Origin: Adineta vaga
Taxonomy: Eukaryota > Rotifera
Assembly: GCA_021613535.1 (NCBI GenBank)
Contig: CP075495.1
Span: 15,314,001 to 15,378,000 of the forward strand
Length of the DNA stretch: 64,000 nucleotides
Reading direction: 5' to 3'
A program made the translations under genes and the position numbers. Positions 39,916 to 50,900 of this stretch are shown one piece after another. The first letter of the stretch is position 1. Every line of letters starts with the position of its first letter. The notes below the pieces were generated by a model that saw only the letters and a program-made list of their open reading frames with translations, ran no database searches and was not told the origin of the DNA.

Positions 39916-41663
39916 TTACAACAATGAAGGAAAATAACGATAATAGTCTTTCGAATGTACGAGTGCCATTCGAGAGGAATTAATATATTTCAACTGGGCA
40001 CAATTCCAACGCGTTGTATTTCTTGTGAAATTTTTTGTTACATATGACAATTGTTGATATGAAATACGAATCTTGTTCAAACAAGGAAGTCGCGTGTTTG
40101 AGTCACATAGAAATTGTTCCACATAGTCAACGTGAACTTCAAAATATTCAAATTCGACAAGATGAGAAAAGTGAATTATTGCAGATTTATCTTCATGTTT
40201 TTCTTCTTGTTTGTTATCATTCGAAATCTCCAAACGACGAAGTAATGGAAATGAAGTGGAAATCATAGCAAAGAATTTATGTTTGAATGGATGATTCAAG
40301 TCTCTCATACACAAAACACCAACATTATTGAACATACCACCAGGAAAATTGTGTCTAATATGAGATATACGTTCCATATTAAATGGAAGTGAATAAACAT
40401 GTCATTGCCCAAAATTATAAACATCATAATCACTGTAACAATCAACATGATATCCTCTTTCTACAAATGTCTGCGAATATCATGAGATGTTGGTTTCGGT
40501 TCGAATTCATCAAATCTAATATTTTCAGTAATAATATTGAAATGAAATTTGTGTAAATTCGGTAATTGACTGACAAGATAATTATCCAAATATCTTCCAT
40601 CAATGAAGGAATCTCTTTCACCAAAACGAATAGATAAACTAAGCTTTTCTAGATATGTCATTCGATGAAGAAACGGCAATATGACGCTATCAAATACACT
40701 TGTTATCAAATATACATGTAAGGAAAAACATTTCAGTTGACATGGAATGACCTATCAGAAAAAAAAATAAAAAATTCATTTTGAAGAAATTTGACTCGTT
40801 ATTTATTGTAACTAAGAATTATTTACCATCTTATTCATGATTGTCAATGAACGTCGTATCATCTTTTGCGAATTTCGTCTGATTAATTGTGGATCAATAA
40901 CATAATCAAGATTCACAATTAATGTTTGTAATTGACTACGACGACCATCAAGTAAATAGAGACAATCATTAATGTTATGCATTTTAATACGTAAATGAAC
41001 AATACTCGATGAACTACATATTGTCAACGGTAAACCAGTCAATAATGATTGAGAAAAAAAAGAATTATCAGTACCATCTAAATCCAGGTATTTAAGATTT
41101 GTACATAATATAAAAATACGATTGTATATATAAGTTATTAATTTCACATGTAATTTACTTCGAATCTCCTCATTAATCATTAAGACAAGATCAGAGATTT
41201 GTTGTAAAACATGAATAAATGTAGATTTCTCTAAACAAATAGATGTTTTAATTGGTTCGGTATAATGATAAATGAATTACATACCATTGAATATCTGATA
41301 AGTCATACGAAGTTTGAAATTATTAATAACAAGTTTTCGTAAGTTAGGATAATTGGTAGCATAAAGAACTCGTGGTAAGATAGTTGCTTGAAGAGTAAGA
41401 CACTCCACTTTATCGTAAATTCGAGGTAATATATCAATACAAAATCGATCGAACATTGCATTACTTCTTTCATCCTTCATTTCATATGGTTCGGTTGACA
41501 TAAGATCGACAAGTCGAGTGAAATCATCATCACATACCACTCGATCGAGTTTTTTATCAATACCAACCAATGAATGTAAAATATCGAAATTCTTCAGTTT
41601 CTTGAAAATGCTAAGCAATATTTCATCAGGCAAATCAATAATGTTCACATTTGAATGATTCAT
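39916..41663 (-). pseudogene. F-box protein with leucine-rich-like C-terminus, frameshift and in-frame stop
   Basis: The N-terminus has an F-box (IDLPDEILLSIFKKLKN ... HSLVGIDKKLDRVV), which would bind Skp1 in an SCF ubiquitin ligase. The rest resembles the long leucine-rich-like region of rotifer F-box families (NLKYLDLDGT, LQTLIVNLDYV, YLEKLSLSIRF, LPNLHKFHFNI). Exons: 41663-41285, 41230-40827, from 40751. The third exon ends at TAG 40463-40461 after SHDIRRHL. The continuation FVERGYHVDCYSDYDVYNFG is in the neighbouring frame, and there a TGA (40404-40402) interrupts before HVYSLPFNMERISHIRHN, which then runs to the natural end at 39916. Two independent lesions make pseudogene the best call. 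Confidence 0.7.
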
Positions 41664-41847
41664 CTTCGCTCTGTTTCACCTGTTTCTTAACAACTGAATG
41701 TGTATGTATGTATCTATATATGTGACTGAATTCCGTGAATGTTCATTGTTTATGTTACGTATATAAATATCGCTTTCTTGTCGTCCTTTGTGATCGTGAT
41801 GCTATAACTTTGAATACAGTTTGTTTGCTTGTTCGTTTATATCAGTC

Positions 41848-41987
41848 CCAAGCAGACTGAAAAAATAAGACGGATTAGGTATAAATCAATCACTGACGGT
41901 CATCTTTAGACAAAACTTATATTCAAATGAATTCATCGGGTTTTTTAGTCAGATTTAAGTTAATTTATTGTCTTTTTGTCTGCTTGG
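41848..41987. repeat. 140-bp segment bounded by inverted CCAAGCAGAC repeats
   Basis: CCAAGCAGAC at 41848-41857 is matched by GTCTGCTTGG at 41978-41987, and similarity continues imperfectly into A-rich flanks on both sides (AGTCCC versus AGTGCC outside, AAAAA inside). There is no coding capacity. It could be a MITE or a decayed insertion. No clear target-site duplication was found. Confidence 0.4.
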
Positions 41988-42593
41988 CACTACTGGGAGA
42001 TTCGAAAGAAAAAAGAAAGAGTACTTTTTTGAAGATAATAAACTTTTCTTGCTTCATATAAGAGAATGTTGACGAGTCGCATGGTTTTTTTCGATGAAGT
42101 AAAAGTGAAGATAGATAGTACATTTCTCATCAAATCATTTGTATTATAAATGATGGTTAACCGTTTACTTCATAATTCATGTGGAACGGACATTGTGATA
42201 TGTAATGACAATCATCCTTCCAATCGATTATAATCACATGAAACCTTCAATGATTGACAGAACAGTGAAGAATTTGATACATTGTATACGAAAACTTTGA
42301 CTGTTTATAAAGATAGAAGATTTCGTCACGTATTTTGCTTCTGATTCTATGTACGCCTGATTCTCAATATTTTTCACATACTTTATCTGTTTATAAAAAG
42401 AAGTTCACACACGAACTAACACTTACACAAATACTTAATTTTAGTTTTTCACTGCAAAAATTGTATTTCCACCAATATACAGAAAAGAGTATGAACATGT
42501 TATTATATACAAGAGTTTTTTTTATCATATTCTAGTAAAGAGAAAAAGCGATATGAAGCGAGTGAAGGATAAAAATCTCTATAGGAGAAATAA

Positions 42594-42911
42594 TCAATTC
42601 AAACTGATTTGTTTTCGTATAAACAGACTACAACCAATCAAATAAAGCACGACGTAGTAACGTTCTATATATAAAATTAAAATAACGAAATGATATAGAT
42701 TATTATTGACTGAATGATGTTGGGGGTACAGTTGTAATTGATCAGATGATCTTGAACTAGATAAATTTCGTTGTGATTGATTTGAATGAAAAGTATTTGA
42801 AATGTTCTTCTTTAAATAACTTAATTTGACATTTATAAAAGCGTAAAATGTGAACAATGTTAAAAAAAGTTCCATCAATTCTAATATAAGTCCACGATTT
42901 TTCATTGCCAT
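42594..42911 (-). CDS. hypothetical two-pass membrane protein (doubtful)
   Basis: An ATG-initiated 105-codon frame (MAMKNRGLILELMELFLTLF...) has one hydrophobic segment near the N-terminus (residues 7-35), a hydrophilic Ser/Gln/His-rich middle and a second hydrophobic segment (about residues 73-98). I recognise no family and see no introns. Such a pattern can arise by chance in AT-rich DNA. Confidence 0.22.
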   Translation of the reverse strand: MAMKNRGLILELMELFLTLFTFYAFINVKLSYLKKNISNTFHSNQSQRNLSSSRSSDQLQLYPQHHSVNNNLYHFVILILYIERYYVVLYLIGCSLFIRKQISLN

Positions 42912-43674
42912 TCTCTGATTTTATACAGTTGATATAGCATTTAAGTAAACCAAATATTAATACAATATTTGTTGATACAATTTGAATAGTATTGAATGAT
43001 TAAAGTGTTACAAAACGAGAAATGGTTAATCATAAATAATAGCAAATAAAATAAGAAACATTGTTATTATAAATTCAACGTTATCGAGTTATTCAACAAC
43101 GACAATCAGTTATCCATACTTTTAAATTACGTTTAATACCTTAGAAAAAAAAAACAAGTTTTTTGCTTCACCTAATGCACAAAGGAATAAGTAGGATAAG
43201 GTTAATTTCTTTTGTGATGATGATTGCATATCTGAAATGATAATACTTATGTTTTTCAAACATGGCGAAAAAACTTTGATTATAATAGATGATTCAATAA
43301 AATCAATTATGTCAATGCATCTGTAACAAAAGGTTTTTTTTCAACGTCCTGCTTCAATCATTCTACGCTTACCAGGTATTCGAGTCATTAATGATTTTAT
43401 CAAAACGAATCAATACGACAATATTTTATCTAATTAAATCATTTACTAGCAAATTCTATTTGAATAAAATCATTACAAATTTTCTACTATTTTCTCAAGA
43501 AAAGAAAGCAGTACCTATTTCCGAATGATAGGTATCATAGAAGTGTTCATTTAAATGAAAATTTTCATATTATATGTTTATTGGAACGGTTCCTCATTAT
43601 AAAAAGCGAATTTTGTGAAAAAAGGGATCAGAAAAGCGAAAATCTTTGAAAAGAATCGTTCGAAATTGTTTTTT

Positions 43675-44432
43675 TTATAATTTTGAAGCAGCAGCTTTAT
43701 CCAAATACCAAATAAGATCATTCACCCGGCCAATTGGATATTTTGTATTTTTATCTTGTAAAACTTCTTTCACAATCGTTGATTTACTTTCACCAGTAAC
43801 AACAACAATTTTATATTTCGATTGATTTATTGTATTTAATGTCAATGTAACACGTTCAGGTGGTGGTTTTGGTGAATCTTTAACAAATGTTACTAAACCT
43901 TGATTAACATTTAAAGCAGAATGATCAGGAAATAGACTTGCTGTATGTCCATCTGGTCCCATACCGAGTAAAACAATATCAAATGTCTAAAAAATGAAAC
44001 TATTTCTTTTTTTTTGTTTTTTGAAAACTTAAAACGAACTTGATCATTTTCATTTAATATTTCGATTAATTTATTTTCATAATCTTGTGCACATTGTTCA
44101 ACAGATTTTAAATCTGGATCGATTTTAATAACATTTTTTTCAGTTAAGGGTAATTTTCGAAATAATTTTGTTTGATAACCTGCATAAGTTGAATCATCCG
44201 ATGTAAATGGAACAAATCTTTCATCAACAAAGAAAAATCGAAGATGAGCCCAAGGTAATTGTAAACGAGGAAGAATTGATGGTAAAAGCTCAATTATTGA
44301 TCCACCTGACAACCCAATTGTTATTAATTGTTTTTCATTAATTAATTTTAAAACAATTTCTTCAAGTTGATAACCAAATTTTTCAGATAAAATTTCATTA
44401 TCATCAAGTATATTGATATTTGATGATGACAT
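43675..44432 (-). CDS. PGLS: 6-phosphogluconolactonase
   Basis: This enzyme hydrolyses 6-phosphogluconolactone to 6-phosphogluconate, step two of the oxidative pentose phosphate pathway, in the cytosol. Exon 1 is 44432-44040 and exon 2 is 43986-43675, joined as ENDQ|TFDIVLL, total 234 aa, the usual length. Conserved features are IGLSGGSIIELLP (phosphate-binding GGS), FFVDERFVP (the VDER motif), STYAGYQTKLF, and LLGMGPDGHTASLFP (catalytic GxGxDGHxASLFP with the His). The intron's donor is GTTCGT, less usual but flanked by a clean frame on both sides. No lesion was found. It would supply NADPH-linked flux relevant to oxidative-stress tolerance. Confidence 0.93.
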
Positions 44433-44559
44433 TCTTTTCTAAAAATCTTGAATTAATTAATAATTTATATTCAAACATACTTTACGATTAGTTTTTAATA
44501 AAATCAGAAGAATTAGTAAAGAGATTTGTTCAAATTTCATCGATCTGAAAAACATTTCG

Positions 44560-45015
44560 AATGAACAAAAATGTTTATTTTACTTAAAAAGAATAACTTT
44601 TGTCCAAAAAACAGAATATTGTTATAACGTTTCACATTTTGAAAAAGAACTGATTTTAATTGTTGATAATAATCTAATCTTAATTTAACATAATTTATAT
44701 GTGTATATTGAAAATCAATAAAAGAAATTTGTTCAGTTTTTTCATCGTAAATTATACTTTGAACTAATAAATCATTGATATCCATACGATCGAAATATCG
44801 AGATAATAACGATTTTGTTGCACGACCAATTCCACAACCTAATTCAAGACAATATGATGTACTTAATTATCCATTGTATTGCTAAAAACAGAGATATAAA
44901 TAGATAATATTTTTGTCTTTGAATAAATTGATTTGATTCTTGAATACCTGGGTCATGTATTTGTCTATATCCACCTAACATTGTATCAAATGTTTTTGGT
45001 CCTGATGAATAATAA
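44560..45015 (-). pseudogene. alpha-N-terminal protein methyltransferase 1-like (NTMT1) remnant
   Basis: On minus, YYSSGPKTFDTMLGGYRQIH (about 45015-44955) matches the NTMT1 start pattern, where YW...V.GMLGGYGHIS precedes the SAM fold. Downstream in another frame, STSYCLELGCGIGRATKSLL (about 44868-44809) is SAM motif I (ELGCGIGR), followed by FDRMDINDLLVQS. The rest loses similarity at RYNNILFFGQKLFF, where the family normally has the YDxIWxQW motif, and stops. The frame change and early stop mean no active enzyme. NTMT1 methylates the N-terminus of X-Pro-Lys proteins; this copy is non-functional unless exons are mis-read. It lies about 130 bp upstream of the lactonase gene. Confidence 0.6.
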
Positions 45016-46814
45016 TCTTATGTTATTGATTGTCTTTTGTTCACATCTTCACGTTAACCTTTTAGATATTAAGATATTTTCGACATGATTTCAAGAGAAA
45101 ATAAGGTTTTCGAATAAATATGCCAATATCTATCTACTGTTTACTCATACATATTGAATGGTAGCTTTTCAACCAATAAGATGAAGTTGAATATATATAT
45201 TGTGAGAGAGTACGGTACACTTCAGAAAAGAAAAAATAATTGAAATAAATGAAATCAAGTTAAGACTTAAATATATTTCAATCAATAATATACTATGACT
45301 ATAGGTTCTAGACAAAAAGATTATTGTTTCAGTCAATAATAATACCCTTTTCTTATGACATACAATCCAAAAGAATTAAAAATTGCTGAACTTTGATATC
45401 AAAATTTGAAATGTACGCAATTGAGATATATTCTTCAAAACAACTAGATTAAAACTGATCTATTGTCTAAATAATTTCAGTTATTGAATATGAGAATACG
45501 CAATCATAAAGAAACAGATAAGCCAATATCAATTTAATCATTGAAGCTCGATGTCTTTAAGTCGGAGACAAATATTACAAAAAAAGGATATTTTTTGGTT
45601 GTGTCATATCATTGAATGTATGGTCAGGAGAACGGATACCAATACGATCGAAGACGAATCCATAGGCATTACAGTTATAAAACATAGAAAATGTGCTTAT
45701 GTGGCAAAGAAGAACGAAAAATACATATGTAGTGATGTTAAGTTATTTCCATTGACGAAAAAGAAGAGACGATTAAATTTAGATAGTAAATGGCTATTTC
45801 CCCGTTCGCAAAACAAGTATGCGGATTGTTATTTAAATATCAATCTTTATTATTTTTCGTCTTTTTCCAATCAATATAATTTATTTCTTTTACATATGAT
45901 GTTTAGCTTTTAATTGGAACTTTTGTTTTCTGTTCTGTTAGTACAATTGTTAAACATTTATAATACAACAAAGCAAAAGTTAGCTCAATATTCGCCATTA
46001 TTTGAGCCTGTTCGATGGAATAATTTACTTACAGATACTCAAGATATGTCAATGAAAATTAAATTAGAACGTATGTTGATTGAAATTGCATAAAGCATTT
46101 TTCTTAGCTAAAAGTCACAAATATTGATTCTTTATCTTTTTATTATTTGATAAATAAATCTGATCATAATCAATAAACGTGATTCTAAATCACAATTTAT
46201 TTCGAAACACGTTCGAGACTTTGTTTTTTATTTTGTCTATTGATGTTATGAAATTATACACCTACAGATTAGTTCTCTTCATCAGGGAAAAAAGTGTTCG
46301 AATGATTCTCATAGAGAACATTTATGTATTCAAGTTAGTAAGACGCAATTTGACAAGTTATTCTGTTGATGATCTTCAAGTAAATCTCGGGAAAATGGCG
46401 ATTTTCCTGAATTCCTTGATGGATTAATAGATGATTAAGGAATTGAATTCCAATAACTGCTCGTAAGTGATTTCAGAATGTACACCATCGTGGAATACGA
46501 TGGGTGTTTGTTTTAGTTATGAAAGTAGACACAATATTTTGTAAGATGATTGAGAAACACTCAATCGATTTTAAAGAAATTCTTTCTTCATTAGTGCATA
46601 GAATATATCTTTACCTTATTTCAACGGACCTTCGTCTATTATAACATACATGTGTACATGTTCTCAAGCTTTTGCTATAAATATCTTGATATCACAATAA
46701 GGTTTGTTCTCGTTCTCATCTATAAAAATCTGTCTTATATTTCAATGAGACAAAAAAAATAAAAATAAAACATAAACAATTTTCTTTTCTTATTTTATTC
46801 TAAAATCAAATCGA
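45016..46814. other. 1.8 kb without a recognised gene; holds repeat copy A and a hairpin
   Basis: 45690-46105 is one copy of a two-copy repeat (see the separate entry). 46484-46512 holds a perfect hairpin: ACACCATCGT, five-base loop, ACGATGGGTGT. The last 300 bases are the likely promoter of the legumain gene. No other feature is supported. Confidence 0.4.
45690..46105 (+). repeat. unidentified dispersed repeat / pseudogene, copy A
   Basis: It shares long collinear stretches with 60056-61110: GCTTATGTGGCAAAGAAGAA, then ATACATATGTAGTGATGTTA, then GTAAATGGCTATTTCCCCGTT, then a block with TTAGCTCAATATTCGCCATT and GGAATAATTTACTTACAG, and finally a tail ATAAAGCATTTTT. Copy A reads partly as protein (YVAKKNEKYICSDVKLF; LAQYSPLFEPVRWNNLL) but with frame changes, so it is a decayed coding element of unknown family. 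Copy A lacks several insertions present in copy B. Confidence 0.6.
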
Positions 46815-48660
46815 ATGCATCGATATTTGTTTGTTTCTGTATTAAGTATAATATTATTCGGAATTCATAATAGTCGAGCAGCAAATTGGGCAGTTCTTGT
46901 TGCTGGTTCAAATGAATGGATGAATTATCGTCATCAAGCTGATGTTTGTCATGCTTATCAAATTTTACATAAAAATGGAATTCCAGATTCAAATATTATT
47001 GTGATGATGTATGATGATTTAGCTCATCATTGGAGGTCAATTTTGTTATTTATATGAAAATATTTCTTTCAAAATTTATTCTGTTTTTTTTTCTTCAAAT
47101 AGAAATCCAACAAAAGGTGTTATTATTAATCATCCTAAAGGTGAAGATGTTTATCATGGTGTTCCACATGATTATACTGGCAAAGTAATAATTGTTTTTA
47201 TTTCTTATTTGTCTTTTTCATATTATGATCAATAGAATGTTACACCTGAAAATTTCATGAATGTTTTATTAGGTAACAAAGAAGCATTACGAGGTGTTGG
47301 TAGTGGAAAAGTTCTTGAAAGGTAAAAGAGAAAGATTAATTCAAAATTTTTCATCTTATTTTCTCATTTAGTGGTCCTGATGATAATGTATTTATTTACT
47401 ATACAGATCATGGTGCTGTTGGTATGTTTTTCTTTTGATTTAAAACATTCTTATCTATATATATTCCATTGTAAAGGTCTCGTTGCTTTTCCTCATGGCG
47501 TCGTATGTTCAAATATAGAAATCTTCTAATTTCCCTTCATTTTTTTCTTCTCTTAGCTCTATGCAAAAGATTTCAATAAAACAATCACAACAATGTACAA
47601 TGAAAAGAAATATAAACAAGTGAGAATATTCGATAGAAATCTTGACTTAATTTTCTTTTCTTTAGATGGTTATTTATATTGAAGCTTGTGAATCTGGTTC
47701 GATGTTTGAAGATATACTTTCCGATAAAATCAATGTTTATGGAACAACAGCAGCAAATGCTCAAGAATCATCTTATGCTTGTTATCATGATCTTTTACGT
47801 GGAACATATTTAGGTGATGTTTATTCAGTTGTTTGGATGGAAGATTCTGATATTGAACAACTTGATCAAGAAACTTTATTTCAACAATATTCAATTACTC
47901 AACAAAAAACTAATACAAGTCATGTGATGCAATTTGGAGATTTAGTAAATACGAATTATGGAATTCTTTTTCTTCGTAAATTATTTTATTTAGAATTTAG
48001 GAAAATCTCATAATGTTAGTGAATTTCAATGTGGAAATCATTCGAAAAAGAATATTTTTGTAAATCGATCTAATGATTTACTTCGTGTAAGTTTGATTTG
48101 ATGAAAATCATCAGTGAAAAGTTTTATTTATTTAGCGTGATGCTGTACGTACTGAAGATGTTCGGATTGAAAGTATTAAACATCGTTTAGCAATTTTAAA
48201 AGAAAATTCGATTGAAAAACTCGAATTACAAAATGAACTTATTGATTTGTACAATGTTTGTTTTCTTTGACTTTTTTTATTTTTGAAAATGAATTTCGAC
48301 TTTCTTTTATTTAGCTTCGAAATCAAATTTCTATTTCTATTAATCAAATAGCTTCTTTATCTTTATCAATCAATCGTCGAAATTATATGGAAATGATCAC
48401 AGCTAAACGTATGAAATTAACTGAACATGATTGTTATATTTCTGTTACAAAAAATCTTCAGAAAAAATGTTTCGATCTTCAAGTTAGTTTGTTTGTTTGT
48501 TTATTTCTTTTCTTCTCTTTCATTTTTTTCATTTTAGCATGAATTTGTTCTTAATAAACTTTATATCATGGCAAATTTATGTCAAATCGGTTTAATGGAC
48601 TTAACAATTAATCAAGCGATTGATCAAGTTTGTCAACAACGAATTCATTTTACTTATTGA
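46815..48660 (+). CDS. LGMN: legumain / asparaginyl endopeptidase (peptidase C13)
   Basis: Lysosomal cysteine protease cutting after Asn. The protein begins with a signal peptide ([22 protein letters not shown]) and continues [38 protein letters not shown] and [10 protein letters not shown]. The catalytic His lies in YYTDHGAVG and the catalytic Cys in [11 protein letters not shown]. Exons found: 46815-47035, 47103-47184, 47236-47321, 47372-47421, 47477-about 47499, then further short exons to TGA 48658-48660, all joined by introns of about 40-70 nt. The C-terminal prodomain follows ([20 protein letters not shown] ... Cys-containing [31 protein letters not shown]). No frame break was found. 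The 3' end meets a possible convergent gene. Confidence 0.92.
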
Positions 48661-49165
48661 ATTCTATCAGAAAATAAATAATAAAATATTCTTGACCTGG
48701 AAAATAAGGAGCAGGTCCTGGTGGGGGAACAACACTTTCATATTCTTTTATAAAACATGCAACGTCTTTCACTTTTTTTGGCGTTGGAATTGTTTCACAT
48801 TTCAATTCTCCTTCCTCGCAGCTTTTAAACGATACACTAACAAAACATTCACGATAGGCTCCAGTGTAGCTATATATGACATTACAGAATCGAGAAGTAT
48901 TTCTCCCTACGATAAGCAATACTTATACCGGAATGATAATTTTTAGTTCTATTCCTTCCATATTCACATCCAAGAAAGACATTATGTTTTTCTATGATGG
49001 GACTTGGACAACCTCTAGAATTAGGTAAGATTATTCTTGCTATTGCTCACACAATTATAGAGCTCAGTGAGTAAGATACGTCTCCGCGCACTCCAGCCCA
49101 TTGTAGAAATTTACAAGCTTCGCTCTTCTCATAATAAAGACAAGTCTTCAGCGGTAAGTGAAGGT
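48650..49165 (-). CDS. possible Cys-rich secreted protein, 3' part; model uncertain
   Basis: On minus, three segments fit together: TCLYYEKSEACKFLQWAGV (about 49147-49085), VGCPSPIIEKHNVFLGCEYG (about 49016-48950) and NTSRFCNVIYSYTGAYRECF, followed by KSCEEGELKCET and a Pro-rich end (VVPPPGPAPYFPG). The cysteines are regularly spaced as in a secreted disulphide-rich protein. Joining requires a 38-40-nt GT-AG intron and another of only 22 nt (GTATAA...CGTAG), or else a frameshift. A possible further upstream exon is in another frame. It overlaps the legumain stop by about 10 nt. I do not recognise the family; it may be a degraded gene. Confidence 0.4.
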
Positions 49166-49421
49166 AAATTAGAAGCATTTGAATTCTTTTCATTAGGAAT
49201 ATTCTGAACTAAAGATGAGATAGGTATCGAACTTTCATCTATACTATTAGGGTGTGCATGTCATGGGAAATCCAATAGCAAATAAAAAGAAACCACATAT
49301 TTATATACTATATCGTCATCTAAGGATAAAGTTGTAAATGAAAATGAAGACTCAGCGAGTAATTTTTACTCAAGGATAAACAATGCGCGGAAATGTTGAT
49401 CAACGATCAAATTAATTCTAT
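49166..49421. other. short intergenic region downstream of the WD40 gene
   Basis: AT-rich. It contains GGGTGTGCATG at about 49250, a weak relative of the GT-rich motifs, but no clear hairpin. Confidence 0.3.
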
Positions 49422-50900
49422 TCATAATTTTGATATATCCCAAATTTTAATTGTTCCATCATAAGATGCACTTAATAATTGATTATCATTTCGAAGTTCT
49501 AAAGATTGTACAAAATTTTCATGCTGAAACTCTGCAATACATTGTTCATTTTCAATATTCCATATTTTAACTTTATTATCTTCTCCACCACTTGCAAGAT
49601 ATTTATGATTTAATTTTAATAGCGTTCTAACAATACCCGTATGTCCTAAAATTCTTCCTTGTTTTATTTCATTGAAATCATTTGATAATTCTCGAATAAC
49701 AATTTCACCATTGAAATTTCCACTTATAAGCACATTTGTCACACTATCATAGACTAAACAAATGATCGGATAACTTTCCATAAACGTTTTTATCGAATTT
49801 TTCTTTCCATAATCCCAAATTTTGATTGTTTTATCTTCTGAACATGATGCTATATAATTATCAGTTAGTTTTATGATTTGCCAAACCCAATTGGTATGTT
49901 CAGTTAATTCTTGTTGAATATTTCCATTGATATGAACTATTTTAATCAAATTATCACCTCCACTCGAAGCAAAGAAATCTTCATTAAGTTTACAAATTGA
50001 TAAAACAATTGCTGAATGAATTGTGAATGAATTAATCAGTTGAAAAGTTCGATTTTCTTTTCTTTCCCAAACTTTAACTTGTTTATCTCTTGAACCTGAA
50101 ATAAACATCGTTGAATTCCATTTTTCTAAACATAATATCGAATTTTGATGTCCAAATAAAGATTGACACAAATCTCCATTTAAATTCCAAATATTAATTA
50201 CTTTATCTCTTCCACCACTTAGAAATGTTTCATTATCAAACATTAATATCTTCCAAATATATCCTAAATGTCCATTAAATGGTTGTTTTATATTTATATC
50301 TTGATCTTTTGTATATAAAATATCACTTCTTAAAACAAATTTTTCTCCATTTTTAACTTCTTCACCTTCATGCCAAAGATTATGATCAAATACCATGAAA
50401 TCACCTTGATGAGGAATATAGGATGTCCAAATTTGAGTATCATCTTTTGTTTTATAAAATAAAGTTCGACCTCCTTGAAATTCATTTGCATTATTTAAAT
50501 AAATCATAAAAGTTAATTTCGATTGTTTTGTATTTGAAACATAATGAATTCCATCGAGATGTCGATGAAAATATTGATTTGATGAGTATTTACAGAATCT
50601 TAAACGATTATTTAATTCAGATAAAGTCCAAAGACCATTTTCTGATGGAATTTTGATTTGATTTGGTAAATAAATTTTAACTTTTTCAAATAATTCATTC
50701 GATAATTCGAAATCATCAATAACTAATCTCTCATTGTTACGATAATACGTTGGATAATTGAAAATAGCTTTTTCAAATGAATCTTTTCTTTCGGAGTTCA
50801 ATAATTTTTCACATTCTTCTTTTGTAAATAATGAACAAACAACAAAACAGATCAAATCAGTATCAGGTAATAATTTTTGTATTTTAATATCTGATTCCAT
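49422..50900 (-). CDS. intronless fusion: prolyl-4-hydroxylase-like 2OG-Fe(II) oxygenase + seven WD40 repeats
   Basis: Residues 1-200 form a P4H-type dioxygenase domain. RFCKYSSNQYFHRHLDGIHY has the iron-binding H-x-D. The distal His and the 2OG-binding basic residue are in HNLWHEGEEVKNGEKFVLRS. Residues about 205-492 hold about seven WD40 blades, with repeats such as FLSGGRDKVINIWNLNG, FISGSRDKQVKVWERK, IASCSEDKTIKIWDYG, LASGGEDNKVKIWNIEN and LLSASYDGTIKIWDISKL. The frame is 492 aa, intact and without introns, unlike multi-exon neighbours. The oxygenase could hydroxylate prolines or lysines of a partner captured by the propeller; that is inference. The ATG at 50900 is the first in frame. No signal peptide is seen, so cytosol or nucleus. 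Confidence 0.85.
   Translation of the reverse strand: MESDIKIQKLLPDTDLICFVVCSLFTKEECEKLLNSERKDSFEKAIFNYPTYYRNNERLVIDDFELSNELFEKVKIYLPNQIKIPSENGLWTLSELNNRLRFCKYSSNQYFHRHLDGIHYVSNTKQSKLTFMIYLNNANEFQGGRTLFYKTKDDTQIWTSYIPHQGDFMVFDHNLWHEGEEVKNGEKFVLRSDILYTKDQDINIKQPFNGHLGYIWKILMFDNETFLSGGRDKVINIWNLNGDLCQSLFGHQNSILCLEKWNSTMFISGSRDKQVKVWERKENRTFQLINSFTIHSAIVLSICKLNEDFFASSGGDNLIKIVHINGNIQQELTEHTNWVWQIIKLTDNYIASCSEDKTIKIWDYGKKNSIKTFMESYPIICLVYDSVTNVLISGNFNGEIVIRELSNDFNEIKQGRILGHTGIVRTLLKLNHKYLASGGEDNKVKIWNIENEQCIAEFQHENFVQSLELRNDNQLLSASYDGTIKIWDISKL

Larger units (their letters stand above)
41664..43674. other. 2-kb gene-poor stretch
   Basis: This holds an inverted-repeat element at 41848-41987 and one doubtful small open frame at 42911-42594. 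Otherwise there are AT-rich sequences with homopolymer runs and no recognisable gene, tRNA or transposon end. Confidence 0.4.

Noticed and set aside
42335-42535. 66-codon plus frame
   Set aside because: It begins at a non-ATG codon and reads through AT-rich intergenic sequence with no feature.
49060-49135. tRNA-like string near AGCTCAGTGAGTAAGATACG
   Set aside because: A D-arm-like sequence is present, but no anticodon arm, T-arm (GGTTCGA type) or acceptor pairing fits.
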